From NCBI GenBank assembly GCA_014529385.2, contig CM043953.1:84712342-84776341 (forward strand): a stretch of DNA of 64,000 nucleotides. The letters are read 5' to 3'. Made by a program: the position numbers and the translations under genes. The notes under the pieces are model-generated. The model searched no databases, had not been told where the DNA came from, and saw nothing but the letters and a program-made list of their open reading frames with translations. Shown piece after piece: positions 44,064 through 56,109 of the stretch; position 1 is the first letter of the stretch, and every line of letters starts with the position of its first letter. Origin of the DNA: Adiantum capillus-veneris (lineage: Eukaryota; Streptophyta; Polypodiopsida; Polypodiales; Pteridaceae).

Positions 44064-46162
44064 CATAAAAAGGGGAAGATGCGGATGGGAGAAGCGGACA
44101 TTATTTATTTGCTTCAAGGTCTCTTGCAACACCTGACTTCTTGTTGGTCCAAACTCAAATGTTATCCTTAGATGTACGTTGATCGTGGGACGATGTTTAG
44201 AAAACGCCCAACAGTTCCAGGTGTATGTGTACAGGTTCTATACAGACAAAACTTTGATTTAGTCTAATTATGGTCACCTATTTTTATGTGACTGCTCTTT
44301 GTGTAATCGTTTGTAGATGTCCCTCAAGGTCAAGCATTTGGGCTTTTCCTTTCCTATTACATGTTGGTAATATGTGCCGCGGTCATTATTAAAGTGCAGA
44401 ATGTGGTTCATCAAGCAGGGCTTTTATTGACATTTTATTGACAGGTATGAGCTCAATAAGCTTGTGGAGGAGTTTGACGTAGGCCAGAGGATTGTGGGGG
44501 AAGATCTCTTTTAGAGTGGTTAAGAGACAGAAAGAACTTGTTAGTTCAGGAAAAAACAAAGAGGGTTATTTGCCTGTTGACAAAGTGACAAGAGGTTAGA
44601 AAGGTGTTGTTATACCAACTAGTTACGATAGCTTCATAAATACATAATAATGACCTGTTAGAGAGGTCTCATAGCAGTCACAAGGGTGTAAGAGACTTGT
44701 CCTATAGAACAGACATTTGACTTTTGAGGAATAACTTCACATCAAGAGTTGTGTTACAGTTTTTTGTAATATTATGTATATCCTAAGTCCATTTCCTAAT
44801 CTAGGATTTTTTGTTTAAATGGTATGAATTTATACATAACTTAAAACTTATACAATTTAGTACTACGTACCTTACGTCCCGAGCATGTACCGAACACTAA
44901 GTACCTTTCGGCTTTGAAATCATTGCTCTTGCTTTTGTGGAGTTCGTGTGCACGTAGACTGCAATGTTCCTTTCCACGTTGAAATCATTGCTCTTGCTTT
45001 TGTGGAGTTCGTGTGCACGTTGACTGTTGGAAGTAAACAGTTTGTTTTATGCCTAGAATTATGTCAAGCACTTCTCCTTAGGAAGCCGTATGTGGGTTTA
45101 TTGAGTTAATGCCATTGCGAAGTGGACCTCGAGGGAGAGATGTTTTAAATCTGCCATGTGTGACCCACCCTTGTTCCACCCAGCTTTATTAGGGTGCTAT
45201 GCACTCCCTGATAAGATAATGGGCATAAAGTGCTTAACGTGTGAGGCGGTTGCATGTATTGATCCGTATCATTCACAAGAGAAATAAACTAGACACATGC
45301 AAGGCCATTGGCATTTTCATCTTGAACCTTCATAGTCTTGTCAAGTTTGAGACAGTAAAAAAGGTTTTGTTGAGTGTCTTTAAGCTCTTGCCGACAGAAT
45401 AGAAGGAAGCTATAGATCTTGCTAAAGTGAGTTTTGTATCGTTGATGAGTTTCTAGTATATAATCATTTTTAAGGTTCACTAGGGTGTGATCTGGTTGCG
45501 GTTTGTTGGTACACACTCGATGTTGGTATACGTTTAAGGTTCCTTGAGTCTCGTTAGTCTTTGCTCTCTTTGGTGAGCCTTCATTTGTTGAAGAATTCTT
45601 TTGCTTTGTCATCCATTTCATATCATGAGCTTCCGCATTCAACGCCTACTCCATGCAATTCTTCGGCATGCATAAGATGCCTCAAATGTGGATGCAGATC
45701 ACCCCACACATCTAATCTTTACATTCAGAGATTAGTAGAGAGCGGAATCCAGAGAGCTTTAAGGTTGTTGCTCGTCTCTTGTGATGATGTAGGCCAAGTG
45801 TGGAGCCCTTCCCAAGGGACACAGTGTCCTTTAGAAGCTCCCATTTCTTGCCATCCTCGCAAGGGACACAACCTCTAGAATGTTAGAAACTAAAATCCAT
45901 ATATGAACCTACGATTTGGTAGAGTTTTGAGAAACTTGATTGATTTAGGAGAGAATAAGAACACAACGTCCACAGAAGAGAGCGTAAATAAAGGGAGACC
46001 ATTAAAAACTATTGCGGAAGAAGTGTACTATAAGAGGAAAATTCCACAATCGTTAGCATTGCCGCGGAAAAACAAAAGAAAATAGAAAGATACAATATTG
46101 CGTGTGGCAATAGCAGCGAAAAAATATGCGGTAGTGATTAAACAACAATATACGCGACCTCT
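44064..46162. other. RPB10 3' flank; no further gene assigned
   Basis: The first few hundred bases are expected to be the RPB10 3' UTR. A 117-codon minus frame (45642-45289, MNAEAHDMKWMTKQKNSS) has no recognised domain. A tandem duplication lies at 44911-45040. Confidence 0.45.
44911..45040 (+). repeat. 65-bp tandem duplication
   Basis: TTGAAATCATTGCTCTTGCT then TTTGTGGAGTTCGTGTGCACGT starts at 44914 and again at 44979, nearly identical. Confidence 0.85.
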
Positions 46163-46334
46163 GACTATTATCGTGTGCATTGTTGCTCTTATTATCGTGT
46201 ATATTATTGCTAAATGTCTATTAAAAAATAAAGGTGTTCATTTGGGTCGACTATTACCGCGTGCATTGCTACTCCTATTATCGCGTATATTATCGTTAAA
46301 CGTCTATTAAAAAATAAAGGTGCTCATTTGGGCT
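46163..46334 (+). repeat. 86-bp tandem repeat, two copies, TTATCGCG-rich
   Basis: GACTATTATCGTGTGCATTG and GACTATTACCGCGTGCATTG start units at 46163 and 46249. Each unit continues to CTATTAAAAAATAAAGGTG and CTCATTTGGG. The units carry repeated TATTATCG(C/T)G motifs, like the subterminal repeats of CACTA elements. Confidence 0.8.
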
Positions 46335-46376
46335 ACCCAAAATTGAGTGTTTTAAACGAGTACCTTTATTTTTGAC
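46309..46376. repeat. 16-bp inverted repeat (hairpin)
   Basis: AAAAATAAAGGTGCTC in the second 86-bp unit is followed about 34 bases later by GAGTACCTTTATTTTT, its complement with one mismatch. Confidence 0.7.
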
Positions 46377-46723
46377 CTGCATAAAACATATGAAACATCT
46401 CTTTTTTGAAAGAGTATACATAAAAAATAAAAAATTAAAATTGAATTTACTTTACCTTGACAATTTAATGTGCAGAAGATCAAATATTTAAAAAGTTACA
46501 AATAAATTAAAAATAGTTGTATATACATTGTGTCACATTGGGACTTTATGAGAGTTTAAACAAATGATTTTCTATCTAATTTCTATCTAATTCTCCTTCT
46601 CCTCATCGTTGTTCACATGTACGTACGTTTGATCACCTTGACTCTACATAAACTCAAACCAAATTAAACAAATATCAACAGCTCAAAACAATTGATACAA
46701 AATTATTTGTTTAAACTTACCGC

Positions 46724-48049
46724 TTATAGTAATACAACCACTGCGTCGAATTGCTCGCGAGAGATGTGGTTGTTCTCGAACAACCATCGCCAAGTTTCAA
46801 ATTCTGTATGCCGTTCTTGAAACTTGACCATCTCTCTGGTTGATCGACTAAAAGTGATATTTTTCTAAGTTATCAATAACAATAATAAATCATCAACTAA
46901 AATCTTTATAATCACAGATTTATGTTGTAATTTAACAAAGCTTACATATTCGTTCTTCTATGCTGCTTTGCCTTCCGAGCCATAGTGCGTGGGAGTTTGT
47001 CTGGCCCGAGCTTCGCGTTGTTGTTTGTAGGATGAGCCCGTTGCAGATTGATTACTCTTTTCTTGCATTGCTTGCTCGCTCCCCATCTGTCATGTTGTCA
47101 TCGCGATAGCTTATGTTTGGATCTCTAACTTGATTGGTTGTTGCTCGTTGTACATTGGATCGCTTGTTTTTAAAAAATACTTTTATGTAGGCCTCTAACC
47201 ATTGTTGTGAAAAACACTGATCGGTGGCATTTCAAAATCTAGCATGCAACACGTCCTCAATAAAGTGTACATGATCGGATAACTGGTTTCTAAACGTTAC
47301 AAAACAATTCTTATCCGTTGAATGTATAAGAATTTGAAGATGGTGTCAAAACGCCATGTCTTGTGCTGTATCAAAGTCCACCTCTCCGCCATACTTTACC
47401 TTGTAGTAGCGCCCATGCGTGTTTGGTATGGGTGCTTCAATATCCTCATCGTCTGCGTTAGGGCGGCACGCTCCGAAATAGGGGACTCCGTCCCTCCCCC
47501 ACTATCAAAACAAGCAAAGCCACAAGATCCTCCGTCGCTCCGTCTCTCTCGACGCTCGCTATCCTGAGACGAGCATCGATGCACATCGTTAGAAGAAGTG
47601 CGTTGACGGTGCTCTACCGAAGCAGGAGCGGAGTGGAGTGGAGTGGCGTGGGACGTTGCGATGCCATGGGAGTGGGATCCTGCGATGGAAGGGGAGTAGG
47701 ACGATAAGAAGGGGCCGTAGACTGAGGTGCCGTCGGTGCGAAGCTCTGGATGTAAGGAGTCTCTCCCGGACTCTTGCGTGGACTGCGGAGAAAGACCATA
47801 GGTCGCAAGCTACTGCGGAGTGTACCGACTAAACAATGCATGCGTCGAACGGAGGTACTGATCCTGTAAAGAGATAGCTCGCTGTAGGTCTGGATCTGCC
47901 ACCACTGGAGAAACCTCAGTAGAGTAGGTGTAGGATGACCATGCCTATAATTAACAAAGATAAACCTGACACTCATGGTTTAGGGTTAACTAGCCACAAA
48001 TAATCTTAATTTCTTTGCTTGATCTCACAGTCTCAAGACTCGGGTCCAT
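46724..48049 (-). pseudogene. multi-exon reading frame of unknown function, probable transposon protein
   Basis: Minus-strand model: exon 1 48049-48029 (MDPSLET), an 84-bp intron with GTGAGA/TATAG ends, then exon 2 from 47944 in frame (AWSSYTYSTEVSPVVADPD, LQDQYLRSTHALFSRYTPQ). Exon 2 has one TAG at 47810-47812, then is Ser/His/Pro-rich and open to 47396. A frameshift near 47450 leads to YYKVKYGGEVDFDTAQDMAF, VTFRNQLSDHVHFIEDVLHA and QWLEAYIKVFF, with two TGA where Trp would fit. A 98-bp intron (46945-46848, GTAAG...TTTAG) joins in phase to REMVKFQERHTEFETWRWLF and EQFDAVVVLL, then TAA at 46724-46726. Splice sites and phase agree, so a real gene once existed. I cannot name the family. Its neighbour suggests a second CACTA-element protein. 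Confidence 0.55.
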
Positions 48050-48900
48050 TGGAGGCGATGTCCACCCCGGGTGGGAGCCCACCTGGATGTGAACCAACCA
48101 AAAGAAAAACCAGATGACTGTTCTCCACTATGTTCTCTCTCGTCTGACATCTACATGACAGAGAGCAATATGAGATTTAGCTTTCTTCCCCTACTCACTC
48201 ATCTATATATATGTACACAAGTATATATGCAAGTAGTGCCAAAGGTCAAGTGGCATCTCTTCAGATATCATGCATGAGTGGATCAATGATCGCAACGCCA
48301 CGATTAAAAAATGATTATACCCAAGAGAAAGCGTCTAACCTATGGGTGCTGTGCTCCCGTACTTATTGCTTACATACATGCATAAATAAATATACACATA
48401 CACCCTCCTATAATTTAAGTATATATAATTACATACTCTCTACAATTAAGTATATACAATTACGTAAATATAGCTTTCGTTTTGAGTAGAGATAAAAAGT
48501 TATGGTTGTAAATGTAGCCATTGTTTTGTGTTGTGCGCAGTGCGAATTCTATCTTGGGGACGTAAAAAAGATCTTTTTGAAAGCACTCTACAGAAGCCTC
48601 TGCACTCTCACATGACGCACCCCACAAAACGGTGGCTTCGCTTACAATCATTGCTCTTTATTTACTTGCAAACTCACACGGACAAACAGATATCTCTATC
48701 TATCTATCTCTCTCTCTTTCCCTCTCCCTCTCCCTCTACCTCTATCTCTATTCTCTCCCTCTCACTTTCTCTCTACCTCTCTCTACCTCTCTCTCTCTCT
48801 CTCTCTTTCTCTCTTAATTTCTCTTTACTCTCTCTGCCCCTTTCCCTCATTCTATCTCTACTCATTTTCTCTCTCCCTCTATCTCCCCCCCCCTCTCTCT

Positions 48901-48931
<31 letters not shown>

Positions 48932-49045
48932 ATTCTCTCCCTCTCCCTCTATTTCTCTATCTCTACTCACTTTCTCTCTACCTCTATCTATATTCTCTCT
49001 CTTTCTCTCTCTCTCTATAGCCTTTCATCTCTTTTTTTATATACA
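48050..49045. other. no gene; long CT-rich tract
   Basis: 48690-49020 is imperfect CTCTCT/CTATCT low-complexity sequence. Ser/Leu-rich frames through it (48528-49175 and 48632-48817) are artefacts. Just left are ordinary AT-rich bases upstream of the minus-strand gene. Confidence 0.6.
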
Positions 49046-50090
49046 ATGTCTTCCGACACTCGCAAGGGTTCTTCTTCTTCAACAAGGTTCACAACTATTG
49101 TGGAAAATGATCCAAAATCTCTTAAGTGTGGAGATAGCAACACAACCACTCAACAAACGACATCAGAAACCATGATCATGGCATACTTGGTATTGCTGCA
49201 AGAGACCGTAAACGAAAAAGGCGAGGACTTATAGGCACTTGCAATGGAGAATGGTACATTAAGGGTACTTGTGGTTGAGAATGAGAATTTCAAGATTTGA
49301 CACTTGAGATGCAAACAATACGTTTGATGCAACTTGAAGAGGAAGTCAAGAAATAAAAATGCTCTCTTGTGGACTTGAATGCTTTGAAGAAGCGCACGAG
49401 GAAAGTAGAGAATGACCATGTATTGAAAGAGGAGAAATTTGACACCATGAGCCAGGATGTATGCACCATGAAAAATGTATGCACAAATAAGTTTTGGATT
49501 GATGTATGTGGTAACAATGTGGTTCCTAATTCCTCACTCATGCAAGCTATGGTTCAAACAAAGAATTTTGAGAATGTGGATGTGGAGGAGTTGAAGGAAC
49601 GGGAGCGACGTTCCAAGAACATTGTTATTCGTGGAATTTTCGAAGAGAAGCTAGAGACCTCTCCTTCTCTTGCCATTGTTATCGAAGATCTATTCAAAAC
49701 CCACTTTGGCATGTCCGGAGTTATGGTCTATGGAGCACATAGAGTCAGGAAGCACCTCCTTCTCTTGCCATTGTTATCAAAGATTTCTTCAAAACGCACT
49801 TTGGCATGCCAGGAGCTATGGTCTATGGAGCACATAGAGTGGGGAAACAAGGAGCTCCTCGCTCGAGAGAACGGCCAATTGTGTGCACCATGCCGGATAA
49901 GACCAAACGAAAGATTATCCTTGATAATAGTTAGATCTATTTGAGAGATACAAAATGTTTTGTATGTGAAGATCGCACTATTAAGCAACAAAGTATGTGT
50001 CGCAAGGCATATGAGGAAAAGAATAAGAAAAACAAGGAGATCTCTCACGAAGAAAATGTACCTAAGGAGGAGACAAGTACCTCGAGCAAA
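49046..50090 (+). pseudogene. LINE ORF1-like protein
   Basis: It starts MSSDTRKGSSSSTRFTT. After a stop at 49231-49233 and a frame change it reads through a charged, coiled-coil-like part (DLNALKKRTRKVENDHVLKE). It then has RERRSKNIVIRGIFEEKLE and a segment ending VMVYGAHRVRK. A KNIVIRG strand followed by AHRVGK resembles LINE ORF1 nucleic-acid-binding proteins. A 95-bp tandem duplication (49661-49755 and 49756-49850) repeats the last part out of frame. A further stretch to about 50090 is Lys/Glu-rich. Confidence 0.6.
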
Positions 50091-50099
50091 TAGAGATGC

Positions 50100-50998
50100 G
50101 TGACCTATGAGACCGAGTTACAATGAAAAATATGCTTTTGAAATTGTAATGGATACCCATGGAATGTGGGGGTTGGCATTGATGAACTAATAAACAAAGC
50201 CGATGTTTTACTCCTTGTTGAAACTTGGGAGCATGATACACAAAGGATTAATGGCTTGGAGGATTACAATGTACGTTCATTGATGTGATCAAAGAATCTC
50301 AAGCAACGAAGAGGGCAAGCATGTATGGTTAAGAAAGTATTGGAAGATTTTGTATCAATTGTGAAAGATGACAAGTACAAACATTATGTATGGCTGAAAT
50401 TTACGACACCAAAAAGAGCACCCATTTTTGTAGCCGGTTGCTACATTCCTCATGCACGATTCTCCCTTTTATGCTTGCATGGATAGAGATCATCCATTTT
50501 TTGATTTAGAAGAGGACATTGCTTATTTCGAAGGCGAAGGTGATGTTATTGTATTTGGGGATATGAATGCTCGTAGAAAAACATTGCAACATGATACTCA
50601 ACAATTTGATATGCCATACATTTCAAGGGAGTTGGAGGAAGTTTACTTGTATGATTGTACTTCAACGGATGAGAAAGAACCGGATCACTATGAAAAGTTA
50701 CTTTTACATATGTGTAATAGCACGGGTATGCTCATTGCCAATGGTGTATCTTTGTGGAGTGGAACCAATGGATTTACATGTTAGGAAACATAACGGGGAC
50801 AGTGTGATAGGCTATATGCTACTCTCCGAAGCCATCATATATCCCATAAAGAGTTTTATGTTTGGCCAATGGACCGTAGAATCCGACCATCGGACCTTAT
50901 GTATTGACCTTTCATGTGGAGAAGCAACTAAGCATGATAATCTCAGCCAAAGAAAAGAGAAATTATCACTATGTATGGAGACCAAACGAGAACGAATG
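50100..50998 (+). pseudogene. LINE endonuclease (EEP/APE-type) domain
   Basis: The three hallmark motifs of the endonuclease/exonuclease/phosphatase fold are visible: the Glu motif in ADVLLLVETWEH (near 50205-50232), the GDxN motif in VIVFGDMNARRK (near 50545-50580) and SDH in VESDHRTLCIDL (near 50876-50910). Between them, PIFVAGCYIPHARFS and FFDLEEDIAYFEGEGD fit LINE endonucleases that nick target DNA. They lie in different frames with stops, so no active enzyme is made. The domain ends at the copia-2 insertion (50998). Confidence 0.75.
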
Positions 50999-51187
50999 TG
51001 TTGGAATTAGGGTTGCAGAGAAACACAATAGAGAGTGTATTCCTTAGTGTGCAATGGAAAGATAGATAGCCCTAGAGTGATGGGCGTATATACAATGCAC
51101 GGGGGAAAAAACCTCCTAAAGAGGGAAAAAATGCCCCGGCGGTCCTAATGTGTTCACACACATCACTACCACATGTATATGGTAACA
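50999..51187 (-). repeat. copia-2 3' LTR (189 bp, 38-bp deletion)
   Basis: On the minus strand it starts TGTTACCATATACATGTGG and ends CCAACA. It lacks a 38-bp segment found in the 5' LTR at about 55910-55947. Preceded at left by GAATG. Confidence 0.93.
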
Positions 51188-51262
51188 AATCCCCCCTGGA
51201 GTGATGCGGTGAATGAGAGCTGGCACATGAGTAAAGGGAAGTGCCATGCCCTGAGGACAGGA

Positions 51263-54200
51263 TCAGTCCACAAAGGGGAGTAAGCCCAAAGCTTTGCGGA
51301 AAGCTTCAAGCTTCTCACGAGACAATGCCTTTGTGAAAAGATCTGCAAGGTTGTCCTGTGTTGGCACATAAGCCAAGCTGATCTCTCCTGCTGAGAGCCT
51401 CTCCCTGACATAGTGGTAATGCACCTCAATGTGCTTTGTGCGAGCATGAAAAACTGGGTTCCTCGCAACTGCCAATGCGCTCTGACTGTCAGTGTAGATA
51501 GTGTTGGCAGTGTCCTGTCCAATACCCAAGTCAGCCATAAGGCGTCTGAGCCATACACACTCAACCGTAGCTGTGAAGACTGCCCTGTACTCAGCCTCAC
51601 AACTCGAAGTGGCCACAGTAGGTTGCTTCTTGCTCAACCATGATATACATGAACTGCCAAGCATGAAACAAAAACCACTTGTGGACACTCGCGTGTCAAA
51701 ACAACCAGCCCAATCTGAGTCCGAAAAAGCATGTAAGTCTGGCGGCAATGATCCCCCCTTGGGATAAAACAAGCCAAGATGTAAAGTGCCACTAAGGTAG
51801 CGGAAAATCCTCTTGACAGCCTGCCAATGCTTAGACCCTGGGCTATGCATAAATCTGCTGACCTGCGAGACTGCAAACTGAATATCTGGCCTCGTGTTGC
51901 ATACATAAATGAGGCAGCCAACAACAGTTTGGTAAAGAGTGACATCAGCAGGATCGCCAGCATCATGTAGACTCAACTTCAAACCTGTTTCCATGGGAGT
52001 GGCAATAGGTTTGCAATCCTCAAGTCCAAACTTACATAGCAATGTCTCTATGTAACTTTTCTGACACAAGGCAATACCACCATCACACTGCTTAAACTGT
52101 ATACCCAAGTAATGATGCAACAGCCCCAAATCTTTCATCTTGAAAGTAGCATTCAAATCAGCCTTAAATTCAGCAATATGTCTCTCATTTGGTCCAGTGA
52201 TCAGCAAATCATCAACATAAAGAACCACAATGAGAAATACATCATCCTCACGCTTTACATACAATGTGCTTTCTGTTGGACTGTTACGAAAGCCTCGTTT
52301 AACCAAATGAGTGTCAGCTTTCTCATACCAAGCACGAGGAGATTGCTTCAACCCATACAAAGCCTTCTTACATTTGCACACTTTGTCCTCTTGTCCTTTT
52401 ATGACAAAACCGCGAGGCTGCATTACATAAACTTCCTCAAATATGTCACCATTCAAGAAAGCAGTAACAATGTCTGATTGATGTACATCCCAACCAAAAT
52501 GAGCTGCCAATGCACATAGAAAACGCACAGTAGTCATACGACAAGTGGGAGCAAAAGTCTCTTCATAATCTATGCCTTTTTGTTGTGCATAACCCTTTGC
52601 AACAAGTCGAGCCTTATGGCGATCGATCTCACCATCCGGCTTGCGTTTCAACTTGTAAACCCACTTGGTACCAATGGCCTTTTTGCCAGGAGGCAAATCA
52701 CATAAAGTCCATGTGTCATTCTCTATAAGTGCATCATATTCTGATTTCATGGCAGCAATCCAATTTTCTGAATTCTGTGCTTCATCAAAAGACAGAGGCT
52801 CCTCAACATCATGTAAACTAGACACAGCCAAAGCATAACAATCTGATGCATAAGATGCATGGCGAGAGCCTGAACGAGTACGACTAGATAAAGGTGCATC
52901 CAGTTTACTGTCACGCAAAGTGTGCACCAGCCATTTTGGCATACCTCTAGCCTGCTCATTTTCAGCCCTTTCCTCATCAAGTACATCATGTACATCTGCA
53001 TCAGTAATAGGCTGTTCTAAAACATTTTCAGAAACCCCCATAGGCTGTACATTTGCCTCATTGGAACTTACATTCGTATTTCCACCACTGAAAAGAGGCA
53101 ACAAAGTGTCATAAATGTCCTGTGAGCTTACATTACTGTCTCTAGTACATGACAGCAAGGGTTGAACAGAATCTTCCACAAACACTACATCCCGTGAAAC
53201 CAAAATACGTTTTGTTTGCGGATGATACAACCTGTAACCTTTGCTTTCAGCACTATAACCAACAAAATACATTTGACAGCCTTATCATCCAATTTTCTGC
53301 GCTGCACTTGTGGCACCAAAGCATATGCCAAACAGCCAAAAACACGCATGTGCTCAATAGAAGGTTTTCTATCATGCCATGCTTCATATGGAGTAATAGA
53401 CTGCAAAGCTTTCGTAGGACACCTGTTAAGTACATAAGTGGCACACATGATGGCCTCAAGCCAAAAAGAATGCGGCAAAGCTTGACTTTTGACCATACAT
53501 CGTGCCATTTCCGTTAGTGACCTGTTTTTTCTCTTAGCAACACCATTTTGCTGAGGTGTATAAGGCACTGTACATTGGTGTTTTATCCCAGAAATGCATT
53601 AAATTCATGAGACATATACTCCCCCCCTCGATCGGAACGGAGGGTGCCCATAGTACATTTTGAGATATTTTCAGCCATAGCCAAAAATTGTTTGAAGCAC
53701 ATAAAAACTTCGGACTTCGCTTTAAGAGAAAATACCCACGCATGCCTGGAGTAATCATCAATGAAAGTCACGAAGTACAGGTAATTGCCCAAGGACGGAG
53801 TTTGCATGGGCCCACAAACGTCACTATGCACAAGCTGCAACCTGCATGTGGCCCTAACTGAACCATCCTTTGGAAACTTAGAACGCTGCATTTTACCCAG
53901 AATACAGCCTTCACAAACATGTTTGATAGGTGCTTCAAGAGGCGGCAAAGAAGCAACCATATCAGATTTCTGCAAACGCAGCAAACTGGCAAAATTCAGA
54001 TGACCAAAACGTGCATGCCAAAGTTTTGCATCTGAAATAGCCCTTGAATCTACAACAGCATTTGCAAAATTTTGTCCACACTTGTCATACAAAGTGAGCT
54101 TATACAGCCCACGGCACAAAAGCCCAGATGCAACAATTTCATCACCAAAACTGAGATCATGAACTGTACATCTGTCATCCACAAATTTGACTACAAGTCC

Positions 54201-55520
54201 AAGTCTAGCAAGTGCGGATACAGACAAGAGATTCTTCTTGATCCCAGGTACATAAAGTGCATCAACAAGTGTGAAGGAACTGCCATTAGCAGCAGTGAGC
54301 ACAATCTTTCCAACTCCCTGAACTGGATAAGAGGCGTTGTTGGCACAAGTGACTGAATTCCCATGAGGGACAGACTCGAGAGAGGTAAACAATTCACGAT
54401 GTGAGGTAATGTGCTTTGTAGCACCACTGTCGAAATACCACACATGTGAATCTGCAGCAACTGACAAGCATGCATCATGGACAACAGGATTGTAAGTGCA
54501 CTCTGCGCTAAAAGCCCATTCTGCATCAACATCAGCATCACAATCTCCTTTCACAGAAGACTCAACAATGGCTGCATTTATAGTGGAACCACCCTCTTTC
54601 TTCTTAGCCTCTTTGGCCTTCAACTTAGGACACGACTTGATCAAGTGATCATTGGCTTTACAATAATGGCAACGCATCTTCTTTTTGCCCTTATCACCAG
54701 AATTGCCAGACGAAGTGCTGCCAGCAGAAGCATTAGGAACAGAATTTTTGCCACTCGCAGCAGAACCATAAGAAGTGGCTGCATTACTGTTACCACCCTT
54801 TCTTTGAGAAGCAATAAAAGCCTGTTCAACTGCACGCTGCCTAGTCCTGTTTTTTCTAGAAAGTGACTCTTGCAACAGCAATGTGCATAATGCATCAAAC
54901 TTGACAACTTCAGGATTTCCTTGGGTCATCAGTCTCCAAGTACTAGCAAAAGTCTGGTAGGAATCTGGTAAGGCATCAAGAACAGTCTGCACAAGGGAAC
55001 TGTCAGAAATGACTTCACCTGCAGAAATGAGTTGCTCATTGATATCCTTGACACTAGCAAGGAAAGTGTCCATATCATCTTCCTCATGCATAATCTTCGA
55101 CTCTAGCTCTTTACGCAGCAAAGCAATTTTAGCCTCATTGCGGCTTGCATAAAGACCTGCTAGAATATCCCAAGCCTGTTTTGTAGATTTTGCTGAACGG
55201 ATGTGAGGAATAATGGTGCGCTTCACAGACAACGCAATCAATGCATGAGCCTGCGCATCCTTAACATCCCAACGAGCTTGTTCTGCTATAGGCAAAACAA
55301 CTCTAACAGCTGCAATCCTTGCAGCAAGACCTGCAACATCCTCAATATCGCCTACATCTTCAGAACCAGGACGTACATCAATGCCCTGCACAATGTTCCA
55401 GACACCTTTTGACACAAGAACGTGTTGCATCATATAAGCCCACATAGGGTAGTTGTCCCCATCCAACCTGTCCTCAGCAGCAAACATCTTGAACACATCT
55501 GTGTTGTTGTTGTCAGCCAT
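51263..55520 (-). pseudogene. copia-2 gag-pol, two frameshifts
   Basis: Starts at ATG 55520 (MADNNNTDVFKMFAAEDRL). Gag has an intact zinc knuckle, CHYCKANDHLIKSC. Protease is WYFDSGATKHI. The pre-integrase finger is HARFGHLN...CEGCILGK. Integrase has Asp in HSDVCGP and Asp in RSDRGGEY. A frameshift near 53590-53580 follows, then PYTPQQNGVAKRKNR, where the catalytic Glu (NGVAE) is Lys. A second frameshift near 53270 is a lost T in a T run (KC-I-FVGYS). The last frame (53272-51263) is open for 669 codons with RT (KARLVAKGYAQQKGIDYEE, LYVDDLLIT) and RNase H (SDSDWAGC, CEAEYRA, YTDSQSAL). The RT and RNase H catalytic residues are intact. Confidence 0.93.
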
Positions 55521-55868
55521 GGTAAATGCTGCACCTGATGTGAAAACTGCCCGAAAATAGGAGAAATGGAGCGGGAACAACTTGTGCTATATAGCACAAA
55601 CCTTAGAAGACTATAAGGCACCTGTTATGCAGAAAACGGCACTGACAGAAAATCTGCACAAAATGACGAAATAACCTGTGCAGTACTGCCCGTAGTGGAA
55701 ACGGAGGCCGAAATGAGCCCAAATCAAAATTCTGAGCAAACCGAGCTCTTCGAGCACTCCCAAAATATTTGTCGACCTGCGAACGCTTGCCAAAGCTCAC
55801 TGAAATCGGAGAAAGTGAGCAGGCGTGTGCTGGAGCAGCTGGCGACTAAGCCCGGGAGGACGTGACCT

Positions 55869-55880
55869 GCTCTGACACCA
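55869..55880 (-). other. copia-2 primer-binding site (initiator tRNA-Met)
   Basis: TGGTGTCAGAGC on the minus strand, two bases inside the 5' LTR. One mismatch from the plant consensus TGGTATCAGAGC. Confidence 0.88.
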
Positions 55881-55882
55881 AT

Positions 55883-56109
55883 TGTTGGAATTAGGGTTGC
55901 AGAGAAACACACACAGCTTGGAGAAGACGAAGGAAGCTCAAGGTACACAATAGAGAGTGTATTCCTTAGTGTGCAATGGAAAGATAGATAGCCCTAGAGT
56001 GATGGGCGTATATACAATGCACGGGGAAAAAAACCTCCTAAAGAGGGAAAAAATGCCCCGGCGGTCCTAATGTGTTCACACACATCACTACCACATGTAT
56101 ATGGTAACA
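55883..56109 (-). repeat. copia-2 5' LTR (227 bp)
   Basis: TG...CA termini, directly followed by the GAATG target duplication (56110-56114). It contains the 38-bp segment missing from the partner LTR. Confidence 0.93.

Larger units (their letters stand above)
50999..56109 (-). mobile_element. Ty1/copia retrotransposon (copia-2) nested in the LINE
   Basis: LTRs 50999-51187 (189 bp) and 55883-56109 (227 bp), both TG...CA, with the 5-bp duplication GAATG on both sides (50994-50998 and 56110-56114). The primer-binding site at 55869-55880 reads TGGTGTCAGAGC on the minus strand, 11 of 12 matches to initiator tRNA-Met. A purine tract containing GGGGGG lies at about 51188-51199. The left LTR lacks 38 bp present in the right one, flanked by short ACACA repeats. 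Elsewhere they are nearly identical, so insertion is recent relative to the LINE. Gag-pol has two frameshifts and a mutated integrase residue. Confidence 0.95.

Noticed and set aside
44430-44515. Possible extra exon (YELNKLVEEFDVGQRIVGEDLF)
   Set aside because: The open stretch is short, lies after the RPB10 stop, and matches no known protein. Probably 3' flank.
48528-49175. 215-codon Ser/Leu-rich ORF
   Set aside because: Most of it is a CT-rich low-complexity tract. Only its tail overlaps the LINE ORF1 start, in another frame.
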